Of a stretch of DNA of 64,000 nucleotides, positions 10,444-19,915 are shown one piece after another. The translations under genes were made by a program, and so were the position numbers. Where the stretch lies: NCBI RefSeq assembly GCF_000166055.1, contig NC_014664.1, positions 3,379,501 through 3,443,500 on the forward strand, read 5' to 3'. Position 1 is the stretch's first letter; each line of letters begins with the position of its first letter. The notes beneath the pieces were generated by a model, which searched no databases, was not told the origin of the DNA, and saw only the letters and a program-made list of their open reading frames with translations. Source of the DNA: Rhodomicrobium vannielii ATCC 17100 (GTDB lineage Bacteria > Pseudomonadota > Alphaproteobacteria > Rhizobiales > Rhodomicrobiaceae).

Positions 10444-11679
10444 ATGGAATCGCTCGATCAAACGAAGCCCTTCAGTCGTCGCGATGCAGTCGAGACGCAC
10501 GCCGCCGGTACTGACGCTGTTTCTTCCTGCGCGCCGGAATCCATTTCGCGCGAGAACACGGCGGGCAAGACAATCCTCTTTGTTCAATATACCGACCCGG
10601 CGCTCTATCCGCCGCTCGAACGCGCGGCGTGGATGCTCGCGGCGGCGGGCTGGCGCGTCCGCTTCATCGGCATCGCGGCCGAGAACAGCGCGCTCACGCT
10701 GGCCCCTCGTCCCGGCATCAGTTGCAGGCTTCTCCGCCATCGCTCCGATCCGGTTTCGAGGCTTCTATCCTATGTGCGCTTCGCGGCTGCATGTATCGGC
10801 GAGGCGCGCCGCTTGCGGCCGGACGTCGTCTATTGTTCAGATTTCCGAAGCTTCCCCATCGGCTTGGCCCTTGCATCGACCACGCGCGTAAAAACGGTTT
10901 TGCATGAGCATGACAGCCCGATCGTTGGCGGAGGGCTCGCCGCCTCAGCGCTGCTGAAGGCGCGGTCAGCGTTCGCGCGGCGGGCGACATTATGCGTGAT
11001 CCCGCAGGACGAACGCGCCGCGCGCTTCCGCTCGGCAACCGGAGCCGCCCGCGTCGTCGTGGCGAACAACTGCCCCTCGCTCGCCGAACTGGTGGAGCCC
11101 GCCCCGAAGCCGGAGGACGCGCTCGCGCTCTGGTATCATGGCTCGATCAGCCCCGATCAGTTCCCCGAAACGCTGATCGAAGCGATGCGACTGCTTCCGT
11201 CCGATGTGCGGCTCGATTTCGCCGGATATGAAACCATCGGCAATTGCGGCTATGTCGACCGTTTTCTCGGCCTCGCCGACGCGGCCGGCCTTGCTGCGCG
11301 CGTTCGCTATCTCGGCGCGTTTCCAGAGCGCGCGAAACTGCTCGAAAGGGCGAGCGAAGCGCATATCGGTCTCGCCCTTCTCGCAAGGGCCTTCCGCGAA
11401 CCGATTGCGGGCGCGTCGAACAAGCCGTTCGACTATCTCGCGTGTGGTCTGCCGCTCCTCACCAACGACACCGCCGAATGGGACGCCTTTTTTGGCAACG
11501 CAGGCGTTTCCTTGGGCTGCGATCCATCCCGTCCCGAAGATATCGCGCGCGCGGTGACATGGTATCGCAACAATCCCGGCGAGCGGCGCGCCATGGCCGA
11601 ACGCGGGCGACAGAAAATCCGTGATGTCTGGAACTATGAAACCCAGTTCGCGAAAGTGATCGAGGCTCTGAATGCTTGA
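10444..11679 (+). CDS. Glycosyltransferase, GT-B fold (family 4-like)
   Basis: The product has about 411 residues. A Rossmann-like N-terminal half (LFVQYTDPALYPPLERAAWM, then VVYCSDFRSFPIGLALA) precedes a GT-B C-terminal half with LALWYHGSISPDQFPETLIEAM, EAHIGLALL and SNKPFDYLACGLPLL near residues 325-340. The last segment corresponds to the nucleotide-sugar site of GT4-like enzymes. I prefer the ATG at 10444, 4 bases after the FkbM stop, over an in-frame ATG at 10384 inside that gene. The gene overlaps the next by 8 bases. Donor and acceptor are unknown. Confidence 0.82.
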   Translation: MESLDQTKPFSRRDAVETHAAGTDAVSSCAPESISRENTAGKTILFVQYTDPALYPPLERAAWMLAAAGWRVRFIGIAAENSALTLAPRPGISCRLLRHRSDPVSRLLSYVRFAAACIGEARRLRPDVVYCSDFRSFPIGLALASTTRVKTVLHEHDSPIVGGGLAASALLKARSAFARRATLCVIPQDERAARFRSATGAARVVVANNCPSLAELVEPAPKPEDALALWYHGSISPDQFPETLIEAMRLLPSDVRLDFAGYETIGNCGYVDRFLGLADAAGLAARVRYLGAFPERAKLLERASEAHIGLALLARAFREPIAGASNKPFDYLACGLPLLTNDTAEWDAFFGNAGVSLGCDPSRPEDIARAVTWYRNNPGERRAMAERGRQKIRDVWNYETQFAKVIEALNA

Positions 11680-12787
11680 GACAAACCTGGTCGCGGAAAG
11701 GCTGCCCGCGCAATCGGCTGTCAGCGCAAGCAAGGTTGGCATCAAAATCCTGATGTCGGGGCACCCGGACCCTTCCGCTCTTCCGTCATCTTACCTGTGC
11801 GCGCTGGCGGGGCTTGGATGTCAGGTTTTTCCATATCAGCACGAGTCGATTGCTCGCGGCGGCATTCGCGGACTGCCCTTGCGCGCAACGCGTCGGATCG
11901 CTCCAGCGCTCGCCTTCGCGGGCGTAAACCGCGGCCTTCTCGACAAGGCCGATGAGGTGAAACCTGACGCTATCCTGATCTTCAAGGGCATGGAGCTTTT
12001 TCCAGAGACGCTGAAAGCCCTGCGCAGGCGGGGCATCAAGCTCGTCAGCTACAATCCGGACCACCCCTTCGCCTTCTACGCGCGGGGGGCGGGAAACGAC
12101 TATATCAGGCAGGGCGTTCCGCTCTACGATTTGCACGTAACCTACAGTCGCAAGATCGTGCGCGATATGGCGGAGGCATACCCAACCGCGCGCGTCGCTG
12201 TGGTCCCATTCGGACATGACGTTTCGGACGCGGTTTTCCGGTCGATCGCCAGCGAGGAAGACATCCTGCGCGCGTGTTTCATCGGCAATGCGGATGAGCA
12301 ACGCCGCGCTGGTGTACAGGCGCTTCTCGATGCGGGCATTCCGGTCGATGTTTTCGGCCCCCGCTGGCTCAAGCATATGAAGCCCTCGTCTCAGCTCGGG
12401 ATTTATGGCCCCGTCTTCGGCGAGGACATGCATCGCGTCATGCGGCGCTATCGCGTGCAGTTGAACTTCTTCCGGCCGCACAATCTCGATTCGCACAACA
12501 TGCGCACGTTCGAGGTTCCCGCATCCGGTGGCATCATGTTGGCCGAGGACAGCCCCGAGCATCGCGATTTCTTCGAGGCCGACACGGAGGCGTTTTTCTT
12601 CCGCGATGTCGATGAGATGGCCGCCAAGGCGCGTCGTATTTTGCAGTTGCCGAGGCTCGACGCGGAGCTAATACGCGAGGCGGCTCGCCGACGATGCGAC
12701 ACCAGCGGGTATAGCTACGCGGACCGCGCGGGCGCGCTGCTCGCCGAGATCGAAAAAATCTGTCGCCCCCAGTCCGCTGACGCCTGA
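11672..12787 (+). CDS. Glycosyltransferase, CgeB-like
   Basis: This 371-residue protein resembles the CgeB / Glyco_trans_1_2 group. Key stretches are PDAILIFKGMELFPETLKAL, SYNPDHPFAF, and a C-terminal LNFFRPHNLDSHNMRTFEVPA followed by ASGGIMLAEDSPEHRDFF, the usual signature around the nucleotide-sugar site. It starts with an ATG inside the end of the preceding glycosyltransferase gene, so the two are probably translationally coupled. It likely adds one sugar of the repeat unit. Confidence 0.82.
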   Translation: MLETNLVAERLPAQSAVSASKVGIKILMSGHPDPSALPSSYLCALAGLGCQVFPYQHESIARGGIRGLPLRATRRIAPALAFAGVNRGLLDKADEVKPDAILIFKGMELFPETLKALRRRGIKLVSYNPDHPFAFYARGAGNDYIRQGVPLYDLHVTYSRKIVRDMAEAYPTARVAVVPFGHDVSDAVFRSIASEEDILRACFIGNADEQRRAGVQALLDAGIPVDVFGPRWLKHMKPSSQLGIYGPVFGEDMHRVMRRYRVQLNFFRPHNLDSHNMRTFEVPASGGIMLAEDSPEHRDFFEADTEAFFFRDVDEMAAKARRILQLPRLDAELIREAARRRCDTSGYSYADRAGALLAEIEKICRPQSADA

Positions 12788-12813
12788 GACACAGCCCAAC
12801 CCGGAAGCGCGTG

Positions 12814-14271
12814 ATGCTCGACCTTGATGCCACAACAAAGATTGCGCTCTACGCCTCCCTTTGGGGCGTGATCCTGCTGCTGGAACTGACACGCTTGTCG
12901 CGTCCGCGTTTTGGAACTGTCGGGCTGCCGTTCGTTCTTCTGATGGGCTTCACGATGATGCACTGCGCCGCGCTGGTTCATCTCGTACCCGGCTACGATC
13001 ACACGCATGATGTGTATCTTGCCAGCATGAATTACTCCCGCGAGACTGTCGCCGATGGGCTGGAAGCATCCTTCCTTGCAATGCTGGCCGCATTCCTGGG
13101 ATTTCTTCTCGCCGACAGGAATGCGGTGCCCGCCGAGCCCCAGCAGGAAGTGGCAGACGCGCAGGCGCTTGCGGTTGTGAGGCGACGATCCCTCCAGTTT
13201 CTCGTCGTAGGCGCGTCAGGGCTTCTGATTCAGACCGGCACAACCATGATGGGATTAACCCTTCCCGGCTTCCAGGCCGCCCTTTTCGGCGCGCGCAGCC
13301 TCGTCGCGGTCGGCGCGATCGGCCTGATCTTCTACGCATACAGGAGCGTAGGCAGCCGACGGGCACTCATCCTCACACTGATATTCGCCGCTTCGGTGCC
13401 TACGCTCTTTCTCATAACGACTGCGATCCTGGAGGATAGCCTCGTTCTCGCTATAGCGATCTTCGTCTACTACCTCACGCTTTCGAGGGGCACGGGAGCG
13501 TTTTCGCCAATACTTCGCAACATTACGCTTATGGCGGCCGCCATCACTTTCGCGGTCGTTTTCGCCGCCGGCTATATGCAAACGCGCGATGTTCTCAGAG
13601 AAACGCTCCGGTATGGCGGCGACGTTGAAACCGCTCTCAAAACCACGCAAGACCTCGCCGGGAGCTTCGATTCTTCGACGGTCTTCGACAATTCCACCCT
13701 TGCGCTCCTCGATGGGCGGCTCAACCAGAACGTCTTTGTGGGGCTTGCCATAGAATATCTTCGGATTTTCCCCAATCTCCAGGCCGATGGCGAGACCCTC
13801 CTGCTTGCGCTTGCGGGCGGGGTGCCGCGCTTCCTGTGGCCAGACAAGCCTGAGCGTGGCGGCAGCGCGTTCATGGCGAAATATACCGGGCTCACCTTCC
13901 ACGAGGAAGCCACATTCGGCGTCGGGCTAATATTGGAATTCTATGTAAACTTTTTGTATTTTGGCGTTTTCTTTGGATTTCTTCTTCTCGGCTATGTGAT
14001 ACGCATGATAGATATAGCTGCTGCGAAGGCCATGGCCATGAACAATATCGTGGCGTTAACGCCGTTCTATCTGATCGGGATCGCCATTATTCAGCCTCTC
14101 TCAGATCTATTCTTCATCGTAACGGGCATTTTCGCAGCCTTACTCGTCGGGTGGGCCGTGACCGTAGCGGCGCGCGTGTTCCCGGTCAGAGTGGCACTTC
14201 CCAGGCGTTACGATCCTCCGACGCACGCTTTCGCTGCCGCCTCGGCGCCGGGACACCAGCCACAACTGTGA
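12814..14271 (+). CDS. O-antigen/polysaccharide polymerase, Wzy-like
   Basis: This integral membrane protein of about 485 residues has around ten hydrophobic helices and one large soluble loop in the middle (roughly residues 250-360). The loop contains LLLALAGGVPRFLWPDKPERGG, a pattern seen in oligosaccharide repeat-unit polymerases. Wzy polymerases vary greatly in sequence, so the call rests on topology, the loop motif and the presence of a Wzx-like flippase in the same cluster. An adjacent GTG at 12811 is an alternative start. Its TGA overlaps the GTG of the next gene. Confidence 0.74.
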   Translation: MLDLDATTKIALYASLWGVILLLELTRLSRPRFGTVGLPFVLLMGFTMMHCAALVHLVPGYDHTHDVYLASMNYSRETVADGLEASFLAMLAAFLGFLLADRNAVPAEPQQEVADAQALAVVRRRSLQFLVVGASGLLIQTGTTMMGLTLPGFQAALFGARSLVAVGAIGLIFYAYRSVGSRRALILTLIFAASVPTLFLITTAILEDSLVLAIAIFVYYLTLSRGTGAFSPILRNITLMAAAITFAVVFAAGYMQTRDVLRETLRYGGDVETALKTTQDLAGSFDSSTVFDNSTLALLDGRLNQNVFVGLAIEYLRIFPNLQADGETLLLALAGGVPRFLWPDKPERGGSAFMAKYTGLTFHEEATFGVGLILEFYVNFLYFGVFFGFLLLGYVIRMIDIAAAKAMAMNNIVALTPFYLIGIAIIQPLSDLFFIVTGIFAALLVGWAVTVAARVFPVRVALPRRYDPPTHAFAAASAPGHQPQL

Positions 14272-15527
14272 GTTTCACCGTGCGAATTCTCCACGTCATT
14301 CCCCATTATTATCCGGCCGTGAGATATGGCGGCCCGATCCGCTCGGTACACGGTTTGGCGGCGGCGAGCGCTGCGCTCGGCCACGACGTCCACGTCTATA
14401 CGACCAACATCGATGGGCCATCGGTCTCGAATGTCGCTGTCGGCGTGCCGGTCGACCGGGACGGGGTGAAGGTCTGGTATTTCCCGATCGGATTGGGGCG
14501 AAAAGTCTTTCGCTCAGCCGGGCTCGCGCGAGCCTTGCGGGCGACGGTGGCGTCATTCGACATCGTGCACATTCACTATGTCTGGACGTGGCCGACCGTG
14601 ATCGCCGCGGCGGCTGCACGGCAGGCGGGCGTCCCCTATGTTCTCTGTCCGCGCGGCATGCTGGTGGCCGATCTCATCCGGCGGCGGAACGGCCTCGCGA
14701 AAAGGATCTGGCTGCGCCTGTTCGACCGCCGGACGGTTGCTGGCGCGGCTGCGATTCACGTCACCGCCGAGTCTGAGGCGGCCGATGTCGCGGCGCTCGG
14801 ACTTAACCCGCGCCGCGTCGCCGTGATCCCCAACGGTATCGATCTCCCGCGCGACGCTCTCTCGCCGGATGGCGGCGCGATGCCTGCGGCTGTACCCGCG
14901 GGTGATCGCACCGTGCTTTTTCTCGGGCGTATAAATTGGAAAAAGGGCCTCGACCGGCTCATTCCAGCCATGGCGAAGGTTCCCGGCGCCCGCCTTGTGA
15001 TCGCGGGCTACGACGAAAACGGATATCAGTCCCACGTGGCCGAACTCGCCGCAGAAGCGGGCATTGCAGAGCGCACCGAGTTTCCCGGCCCGGTAGAGGG
15101 TGCTGACAAATGGTCACTTATTCGGAACGCGGCCTGCCTCGTCCTGCCGTCCTATCACGAAAATTTCGGGATGGTCGTGATCGAGGCAATGGCCGTCGGG
15201 TGCCCGGTTGTCGTGACCGAAGAAGTGGGCCTCGCCGCCACCGTCCGGCAGGCGGGCTGCGGTCTTGTTGTTTCCGGTGATGCGGATGCACTGGCTTCGG
15301 CCATAGCGCACATCCTGCGGGATGAGGCGGCGCGCAGCGCCATGAGCGCGGCCGGTCCTCTTGTCGTGCGCGAGCGGTTCTCGTGGGAACGGATCGCGCA
15401 TCAGGCGGACGATCTGTATCGCGAATGTCTTGGGCAAAATGCCGTTGGCCGAGAGCACCCTCTCGGCACGCCTGTATCGACGGCGGTGCGCTTTGCGCCT
15501 GAGACCGGGACGCCGGTCTTGCGATAA
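14268..15527 (+). CDS. Glycosyltransferase family 4
   Basis: The product is about 419 residues of GT4 type. The N-terminal MSFTVRILHVIPHYYPAVRY and GGPIRSVHGLA with HxH-like HVYTTN is typical, as are VVHIHYVWTW-like donor-domain residues, the C-terminal GRINWKKGLDRLIPAM, and LPSYHENFGMVVIEAMAVGCPVV with the E-x7-E nucleotide-sugar motif. The GTG at 14268 overlaps the polymerase stop (GTGA); a GTG at 14280 giving MRILHVI is an equally good start. It is the last gene of the cluster, before a strong hairpin. Confidence 0.87.
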   Translation: MSFTVRILHVIPHYYPAVRYGGPIRSVHGLAAASAALGHDVHVYTTNIDGPSVSNVAVGVPVDRDGVKVWYFPIGLGRKVFRSAGLARALRATVASFDIVHIHYVWTWPTVIAAAAARQAGVPYVLCPRGMLVADLIRRRNGLAKRIWLRLFDRRTVAGAAAIHVTAESEAADVAALGLNPRRVAVIPNGIDLPRDALSPDGGAMPAAVPAGDRTVLFLGRINWKKGLDRLIPAMAKVPGARLVIAGYDENGYQSHVAELAAEAGIAERTEFPGPVEGADKWSLIRNAACLVLPSYHENFGMVVIEAMAVGCPVVVTEEVGLAATVRQAGCGLVVSGDADALASAIAHILRDEAARSAMSAAGPLVVRERFSWERIAHQADDLYRECLGQNAVGREHPLGTPVSTAVRFAPETGTPVLR

Positions 15528-15618
15528 GATCACGCTCGAAGTTTCGATCAGCTCCAAACAACCCGATCGGTGAAGCAAAGCGAAAACGCCTAGCGTCGTG
15601 CCGTAAAGCACGTAGAAA

Positions 15619-15656
15619 AGCGGGGCGGGCGCCCTGATCGGCACGCCCGCCCCGCT
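15619..15656 (-). terminator. Hairpin terminator between convergent genes
   Basis: A 13-bp perfect GC-rich stem (15619-15631 pairing with 15644-15656) with a 12-base loop sits directly after the stop of the minus-strand Tyr/Gly-rich gene. On that strand it is followed by CTTTTC. It probably also stops transcription arriving from the glycosyltransferase cluster, although the plus-strand side lacks a T run. Confidence 0.7.
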
Positions 15657-15662
15657 TGCTAC

Positions 15663-16091
15663 TTAGAAGCCGAAGCCGATGCTCAAGCCGGGGCGTCCCC
15701 AGCCGTAGCCGCCGCCGTAACCGTAGTACGGCGAACCCCAGCCACCATAATACCCGCTGCGGTAGTAGCGGGGATAGCGCGTATAGCCGTAGCGATAGTA
15801 CCGGTGGCGCGGGTAGTAGCCGTAGCGGTACGGGCGATAGCGATAGCGCGGAGAATAGCCATACGCGAACGGCGCGAAGAACGGGCCGCGATGGCCCCAG
15901 TGCCTGTAGCCTCGGCGGTGGCCGTAGTAGCGGCGATGGCCGCGCCAGTGCGCCTTTTCGACGCTCGACTGGGCGACGGACTGCGTCAGGATGGCGGCCG
16001 ACGAATTGATGGGCGCTGCCGATGCCGATTGCACAGGCAACGCAAATGCTGCGGCGATCAGAGCCGCACCCGCGATGGTTTTGATTGTCAT
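15663..16091 (-). CDS. Secreted Tyr/Gly/Arg-rich small protein
   Basis: A 142-residue protein. A clear signal peptide (MTIKTIAGAALIAAAFALPV then ASA, cleavage near residue 25) precedes a short linker. The remainder, from about residue 45, is nearly all Tyr, Gly, Arg, His and Pro in repeats of YRxYR, RYYG and YGG type, ending SIGFGF. Similar low-complexity exported proteins are common in Hyphomicrobiales; their function is not known to me. An envelope or extracellular location is likely. The gene stands alone with its own terminator. Confidence 0.8.
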   Translation of the reverse strand: MTIKTIAGAALIAAAFALPVQSASAAPINSSAAILTQSVAQSSVEKAHWRGHRRYYGHRRGYRHWGHRGPFFAPFAYGYSPRYRYRPYRYGYYPRHRYYRYGYTRYPRYYRSGYYGGWGSPYYGYGGGYGWGRPGLSIGFGF

Positions 16092-16218
16092 GTCGTGAAC
16101 ACCTCACTTGTCCGGCGCGGTATACGCCGCGCTCTTGTGGGGTGGACACGCCGGGCGTCGCGCAGTTCCCGGCGAAATTGTCTTAAAGTTTATCTGGCGC
16201 GTTGGAACCGCGGCAAGC

Positions 16219-16743
16219 CTACTGGCCAGCGTCCGACGCCGCCTTGTCGAGAAGCGCCGCCATATATTTCGATGGCGTCTGGCCGAGCGAAGCGGCCTTG
16301 TCGCGCAGCGCCTCGTACACCTTCGGCGAGATATCCACCTGCGCCAGGATCGACGAATCGCCGCCCGAGGAGATCTGGGACGCGAGCCGTTCGCGCAGCA
16401 CCGCCTCGAACTTCCAGATGCGGGACGATTTTTCCTGCGTGCTGAGGTTCTTCGCGTCCGCGATGACGGGGCAATAAGCCGCCATCGCCGCGTTCAGGAT
16501 GCTGGAATAGTCGATGCCGGGCCGCTGGGACTTGAGGCTCACGATCAGGCTCGTGATTTCGTTCGCCAGATCGGCGGAGTTGCCCTCGGTGAACACCTTC
16601 GCCTGCACCGGCGAAATCCGCACCTCGCCCTTGCCGATCTCGGGACACTCAAACCCGGCGGCAATCGATGCGCCGCTCGATGCGAAAAACAGCAGTGCAC
16701 AGCAAATTTGCGTCGCGCGCTTCGAAGACGGGAAAACTGGCAT
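16219..16743 (-). CDS. Hypothetical exported protein
   Basis: About 174 residues. An N-terminal hydrophobic stretch ([17 protein letters not shown]) looks like a signal peptide. The mature part has two Cys (one in FECPEIG, one in AAYCPVI) that could form a disulfide, and a helical, charged C-terminus. I do not recognise the family. I chose the ATG at 16743, giving MPVFPSSKR; an ATG at 16755 adds only MRGR. It lies between the Tyr/Gly-rich gene and dapD, divergent from dapD. Confidence 0.65.
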   Translation of the reverse strand: MPVFPSSKRATQICCALLFFASSGASIAAGFECPEIGKGEVRISPVQAKVFTEGNSADLANEITSLIVSLKSQRPGIDYSSILNAAMAAYCPVIADAKNLSTQEKSSRIWKFEAVLRERLASQISSGGDSSILAQVDISPKVYEALRDKAASLGQTPSKYMAALLDKAASDAGQ

Positions 16744-16941
16744 TCGGCCCCTCACTCGCGTTTCCTTTCGGCTTCAGGCCAAGATAACGGATGCGAGGCC
16801 CCGTGCGGTGCGCTTTCAGGTTGCGTGCTGAAGACCGCGTTAAGCCGTAGGATGCGATCCTCCAGGCGGGCCAAGCGGCTTGACAGAGGGCGTCGACGGA
16901 GGGCACGCACTTGCAGGAAAGAAAGCGGGAGGTTTCGACCC

Positions 16942-17781
16942 ATGACAAATGATTTGAAGGCGGTCATCGACGCCGCGTTCGAGGATCGCCAGGCCATCAG
17001 GTTCGGGCAGAAGGGCGAAGTTGCCGACGCGGTCGAAGCGGCGCTTTCGCTGCTGGACGAGGGCAAGGCGCGCGTGGCCGAGAAAGTCGGCGGCGAATGG
17101 GTCGTGAACGAGTGGCTGAAGAAGGCCGTGCTGCTCTCCTTCCGCCTGAACGACAACACGCTGCTGGGCGACGGCGAAGCGCCGGGGCCGTGGTGGGACA
17201 AGGTGCCGTCGAAGTTCTCTGGCTGGGACGAGGCGCGGTTCCGCGCCGCCGGTTTCCGCGCGCTGCCGGGCTCCATCGTACGCCGCTCAGCCTTCATCGA
17301 GCGAAACGTGGTTCTCATGCCATCCTTCGTGAATGTCGGCGCCTATGTCGGCGAGGGCACAATGGTTGACACATGGGCGACGGTCGGCTCCTGCGCGCAG
17401 ATCGGCCGCCACGTGCATCTCTCTGGCGGCGCGGGTATTGGCGGCGTGCTGGAGCCGCTTCAGGCTGGCCCCGTCATCATCGAGGACAATTGCTTCATCG
17501 GCGCGCGCGCCGAGGTGGCCGAGGGCGTCGTCGTGGGCGAAGGCTCGGTGCTTTCGATGGGCGTCTATCTCGGCCAATCCACGAAAATCGTGGATCGCGC
17601 GACGGGCGAGGTTTTCTACGGCCGCGTGCCACCCTATTCGGTGGTGGTGTCGGGCGCGATGCCGGGCAAGCCGCTGCCGAACGGCGAGCCGGGTCCGTCG
17701 CTCTATTGCGCGGTGATCGTGAAGCGCGTCGATGAAAAGACGCGTTCGAAGACGTCGATCAACGATCTCCTGCGCGAATAG
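16942..17781 (+). CDS. dapD: 2,3,4,5-tetrahydropyridine-2,6-dicarboxylate N-succinyltransferase
   Basis: DapD succinylates tetrahydrodipicolinate in the diaminopimelate/lysine pathway. The 279-residue protein has an N-terminal helical domain and then a left-handed beta-helix of hexapeptide repeats ([54 protein letters not shown]). A C-terminal region with [20 protein letters not shown] follows. A GGGAGG ribosome site lies about 9 bases before the ATG at 16942. The frame is open upstream to 16108, but that part overlaps a minus-strand gene and is not coding. Confidence 0.96.
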   Translation: MTNDLKAVIDAAFEDRQAIRFGQKGEVADAVEAALSLLDEGKARVAEKVGGEWVVNEWLKKAVLLSFRLNDNTLLGDGEAPGPWWDKVPSKFSGWDEARFRAAGFRALPGSIVRRSAFIERNVVLMPSFVNVGAYVGEGTMVDTWATVGSCAQIGRHVHLSGGAGIGGVLEPLQAGPVIIEDNCFIGARAEVAEGVVVGEGSVLSMGVYLGQSTKIVDRATGEVFYGRVPPYSVVVSGAMPGKPLPNGEPGPSLYCAVIVKRVDEKTRSKTSINDLLRE

Positions 17782-17861
17782 GGTGACGCTCGCGTCGGAA
17801 CAAGAAACCGGGCTTTCCGCTCAACGATCAAGCGCGGAAGGCAAAAGGCGCCAGAAGCGCG

Positions 17862-18893
17862 ATGGAGAATCCAATGGGCTGGGGCGAGGTGTTGTTCGGC
17901 TTTCATGGCCGCATCAACCGGCTGACTTATTGGGGCGGAAGCCTCGCGGCAACGGCGGCCGGTCTCGCCTTCGCGGCGCTCTTGTCATGGCTCGCCACGG
18001 GCGACCCGCTTTCGCCCGCGGTCTGGCAGCGCCCCGCCGACCAATCGGGCCTGTGGGAGCCGGTGTGGCTCAGCTATTTCGCCTTCATCGCCTGGCCGAT
18101 GAGCGCGCTGTCCGTGAAGCGCCTGCATGACCGCGACCTGCCGCGCTGGCTCTGGTATTCCTATTTCGCGTTCTCGATGGCCATGGCGCTTGTGCCGATG
18201 AAGGAGTCGCTCGACGCGGACACGCCCGCCTCATCGGGCCTCCTCGCCGCGATACTTACGGGCTTTTCGATCTTCATGTTCGTGCAACTGAGCGTACTGC
18301 GCGGCACGCCCGGCCCGAACGCGCATGGCCCGGATACGCTGCCGGCCGGATATTACGGCGGCGATCATGACATCTGGAGCATATTGTTCGGACTGGAAGG
18401 CCGCTTGAGTCGCGCTCATTGGTGGCGGGCAACGATGCTTGTCAGCACGATCGCGCTGACGGTTATGACGGCCTCGGTCCTCTTCCTCGGAGACTACCTC
18501 GACCGGCACCCGGAAATCGTCCAGAACATGAACAACCGGGATTGGCTCAATAGCGCCGAGGCAAAGCCGGTGGCCGCCGAGATCGCGCGATGGATGTTCA
18601 TACCGGGGATCGTCTTCTGCGTCGCGTTGTGGAACCTGCTCGCACTCGGCGTGAAGCGCCTGCACGACAGGGGACTCTCCGGCTGGCTCATCCTGCTCGT
18701 CATCGCGCCGTTCTTTGCCCTTGGCCTTGCGCCGGGCCTCGCCGCGCAAGCCGCCATCGGCGAAGGCGGGGTGAATTTCCTCGGGCTGCTGTTTCTCGCG
18801 TCCCTGATTTGGGGATTCCTTCAGTTCGGCATCTTGCAAGGCGAAACGGGGCCCAACCGATACGGACCCGATCCGCTCGCCGGAAAGCCGTGA
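17862..18893 (+). CDS. Membrane protein with two DUF805 domains
   Basis: A 343-residue integral membrane protein made of two copies of a DUF805-like unit. Each copy opens with FGxxGRxxRxxxW (LFGFHGRINRLTYW near residue 10; LFGLEGRLSRAHWW near 175). Each contains the hallmark VKRLHDR (near 86 and 264) and ends with a GPNxxGPD motif. DUF805 proteins are small polytopic membrane proteins of unknown function, usually with one unit, so the fusion is a mild oddity. It lies 80 bases after dapD and may be cotranscribed. Confidence 0.85.
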   Translation: MENPMGWGEVLFGFHGRINRLTYWGGSLAATAAGLAFAALLSWLATGDPLSPAVWQRPADQSGLWEPVWLSYFAFIAWPMSALSVKRLHDRDLPRWLWYSYFAFSMAMALVPMKESLDADTPASSGLLAAILTGFSIFMFVQLSVLRGTPGPNAHGPDTLPAGYYGGDHDIWSILFGLEGRLSRAHWWRATMLVSTIALTVMTASVLFLGDYLDRHPEIVQNMNNRDWLNSAEAKPVAAEIARWMFIPGIVFCVALWNLLALGVKRLHDRGLSGWLILLVIAPFFALGLAPGLAAQAAIGEGGVNFLGLLFLASLIWGFLQFGILQGETGPNRYGPDPLAGKP

Positions 18894-18914
18894 AAGCGCC
18901 AGCCGCCGCCGCAT

Positions 18915-18945
18915 AGCCGCCCACGAAAAGCCTGAAAAGGCGGCT
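18915..18945 (+). terminator. Possible terminator after the DUF805 gene
   Basis: AGCCGCC at 18915-18921 pairs with GGCGGCT at 18939-18945, enclosing an A-rich loop with further AAAAGCC/GGCTTTT-like pairing. It lies 22 bases after the DUF805 stop. The T run that follows is short, so the call is tentative. Confidence 0.4.
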
Positions 18946-19037
18946 TTCGTTGCAGGAGAAGGCTCGACCCGGAAGGTCGGCCCACAGATCATTTCCTGCA
19001 AAACGAATAGTCAGTTTCAGCGGCGGGAAGGCACCAC

Positions 19038-19859
19038 ATGCCCCGTTTCGTAACCCTTGATGAAACCGAAGTCATCAAGTCTGCCTATCAGCTAAAGAAC
19101 CGCGTGGCTGAGCGCTTTCCCGATCGCGGGCTTACCCGCGAGGCCACGCGTCTCGCCGAGTACGCGCACGCCATCGCTCAGGAAGCGCATTTGCTCGCGA
19201 AGCGCAACGTCGCGGCGGATTTCGTCATCGGCGCGCTGACGATGGTCGGCTTCGCGGTCACGGTCTTCATCCTCGCTCGCATTCCATGGATCGAAATCCA
19301 GTTCGCGAAGCAGCAGGAATTCTTTCAAGCGATGCAAGGCGTCAGCGCGGCAATCCATGTCGCCGTCTCCGTCGCCCTCGTGATCTTCTTTGTGACGACC
19401 CGCGCCACCCGAATGAAACGGAAGAAGGCGCTTCGGGGCCTCCATAGTCTTCGCGCTTTCGCCCACGTCGTCGACAGTCACCAGATGAACAAAGACCCGG
19501 CGGCCATGGCGGCGAACCTGCCGCCCACGCGGTCCTCGCCCGACCGCGACCTCAGCCCGCGCGAGTTGCTCCGCTATCTCGAATATTGCTCGGAAATGCT
19601 GTCACTCATCAGCAAGTTCGCCGCGCTGTACGCGCAGAGCATCCGCGATCCCGTCATCTTCGACGCGGTGAACGACATCGAACAATTGACGGCGTCCCTC
19701 AGCAACAAGATCTGGCAGAAGATCATGATCCTGCACGGGTCGCTGGCGAGAGAGCCGCATTCGCAACAGATCCGCCTGCCGGAAACGGGATTCGCGCCTC
19801 AATCGCCCATCGCCATGAGCCAACCGCAGAACGGTCCGCCGGTTGAGGTGATCCCCTGA
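19038..19859 (+). CDS. Hypothetical membrane protein
   Basis: A 273-residue protein with two transmembrane helices (about residues 61-82 and 109-128) set between a charged N-terminal cytoplasmic part and a long helical C-terminal part. The second helix is followed by basic residues (RATRMKRKK), placing both ends in the cytoplasm. The last 30 residues are Pro/Gln-rich. I do not recognise the family. A GGGAAGG ribosome site precedes the ATG. It lies between the DUF805 gene and dapE on the same strand. Confidence 0.68.
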   Translation: MPRFVTLDETEVIKSAYQLKNRVAERFPDRGLTREATRLAEYAHAIAQEAHLLAKRNVAADFVIGALTMVGFAVTVFILARIPWIEIQFAKQQEFFQAMQGVSAAIHVAVSVALVIFFVTTRATRMKRKKALRGLHSLRAFAHVVDSHQMNKDPAAMAANLPPTRSSPDRDLSPRELLRYLEYCSEMLSLISKFAALYAQSIRDPVIFDAVNDIEQLTASLSNKIWQKIMILHGSLAREPHSQQIRLPETGFAPQSPIAMSQPQNGPPVEVIP

Positions 19860-19915
19860 CCGGTTCCGCGTTGTTGAACACAATAAAAAGCCTATCGCCC
19901 AAGGAAAGCCGACGC

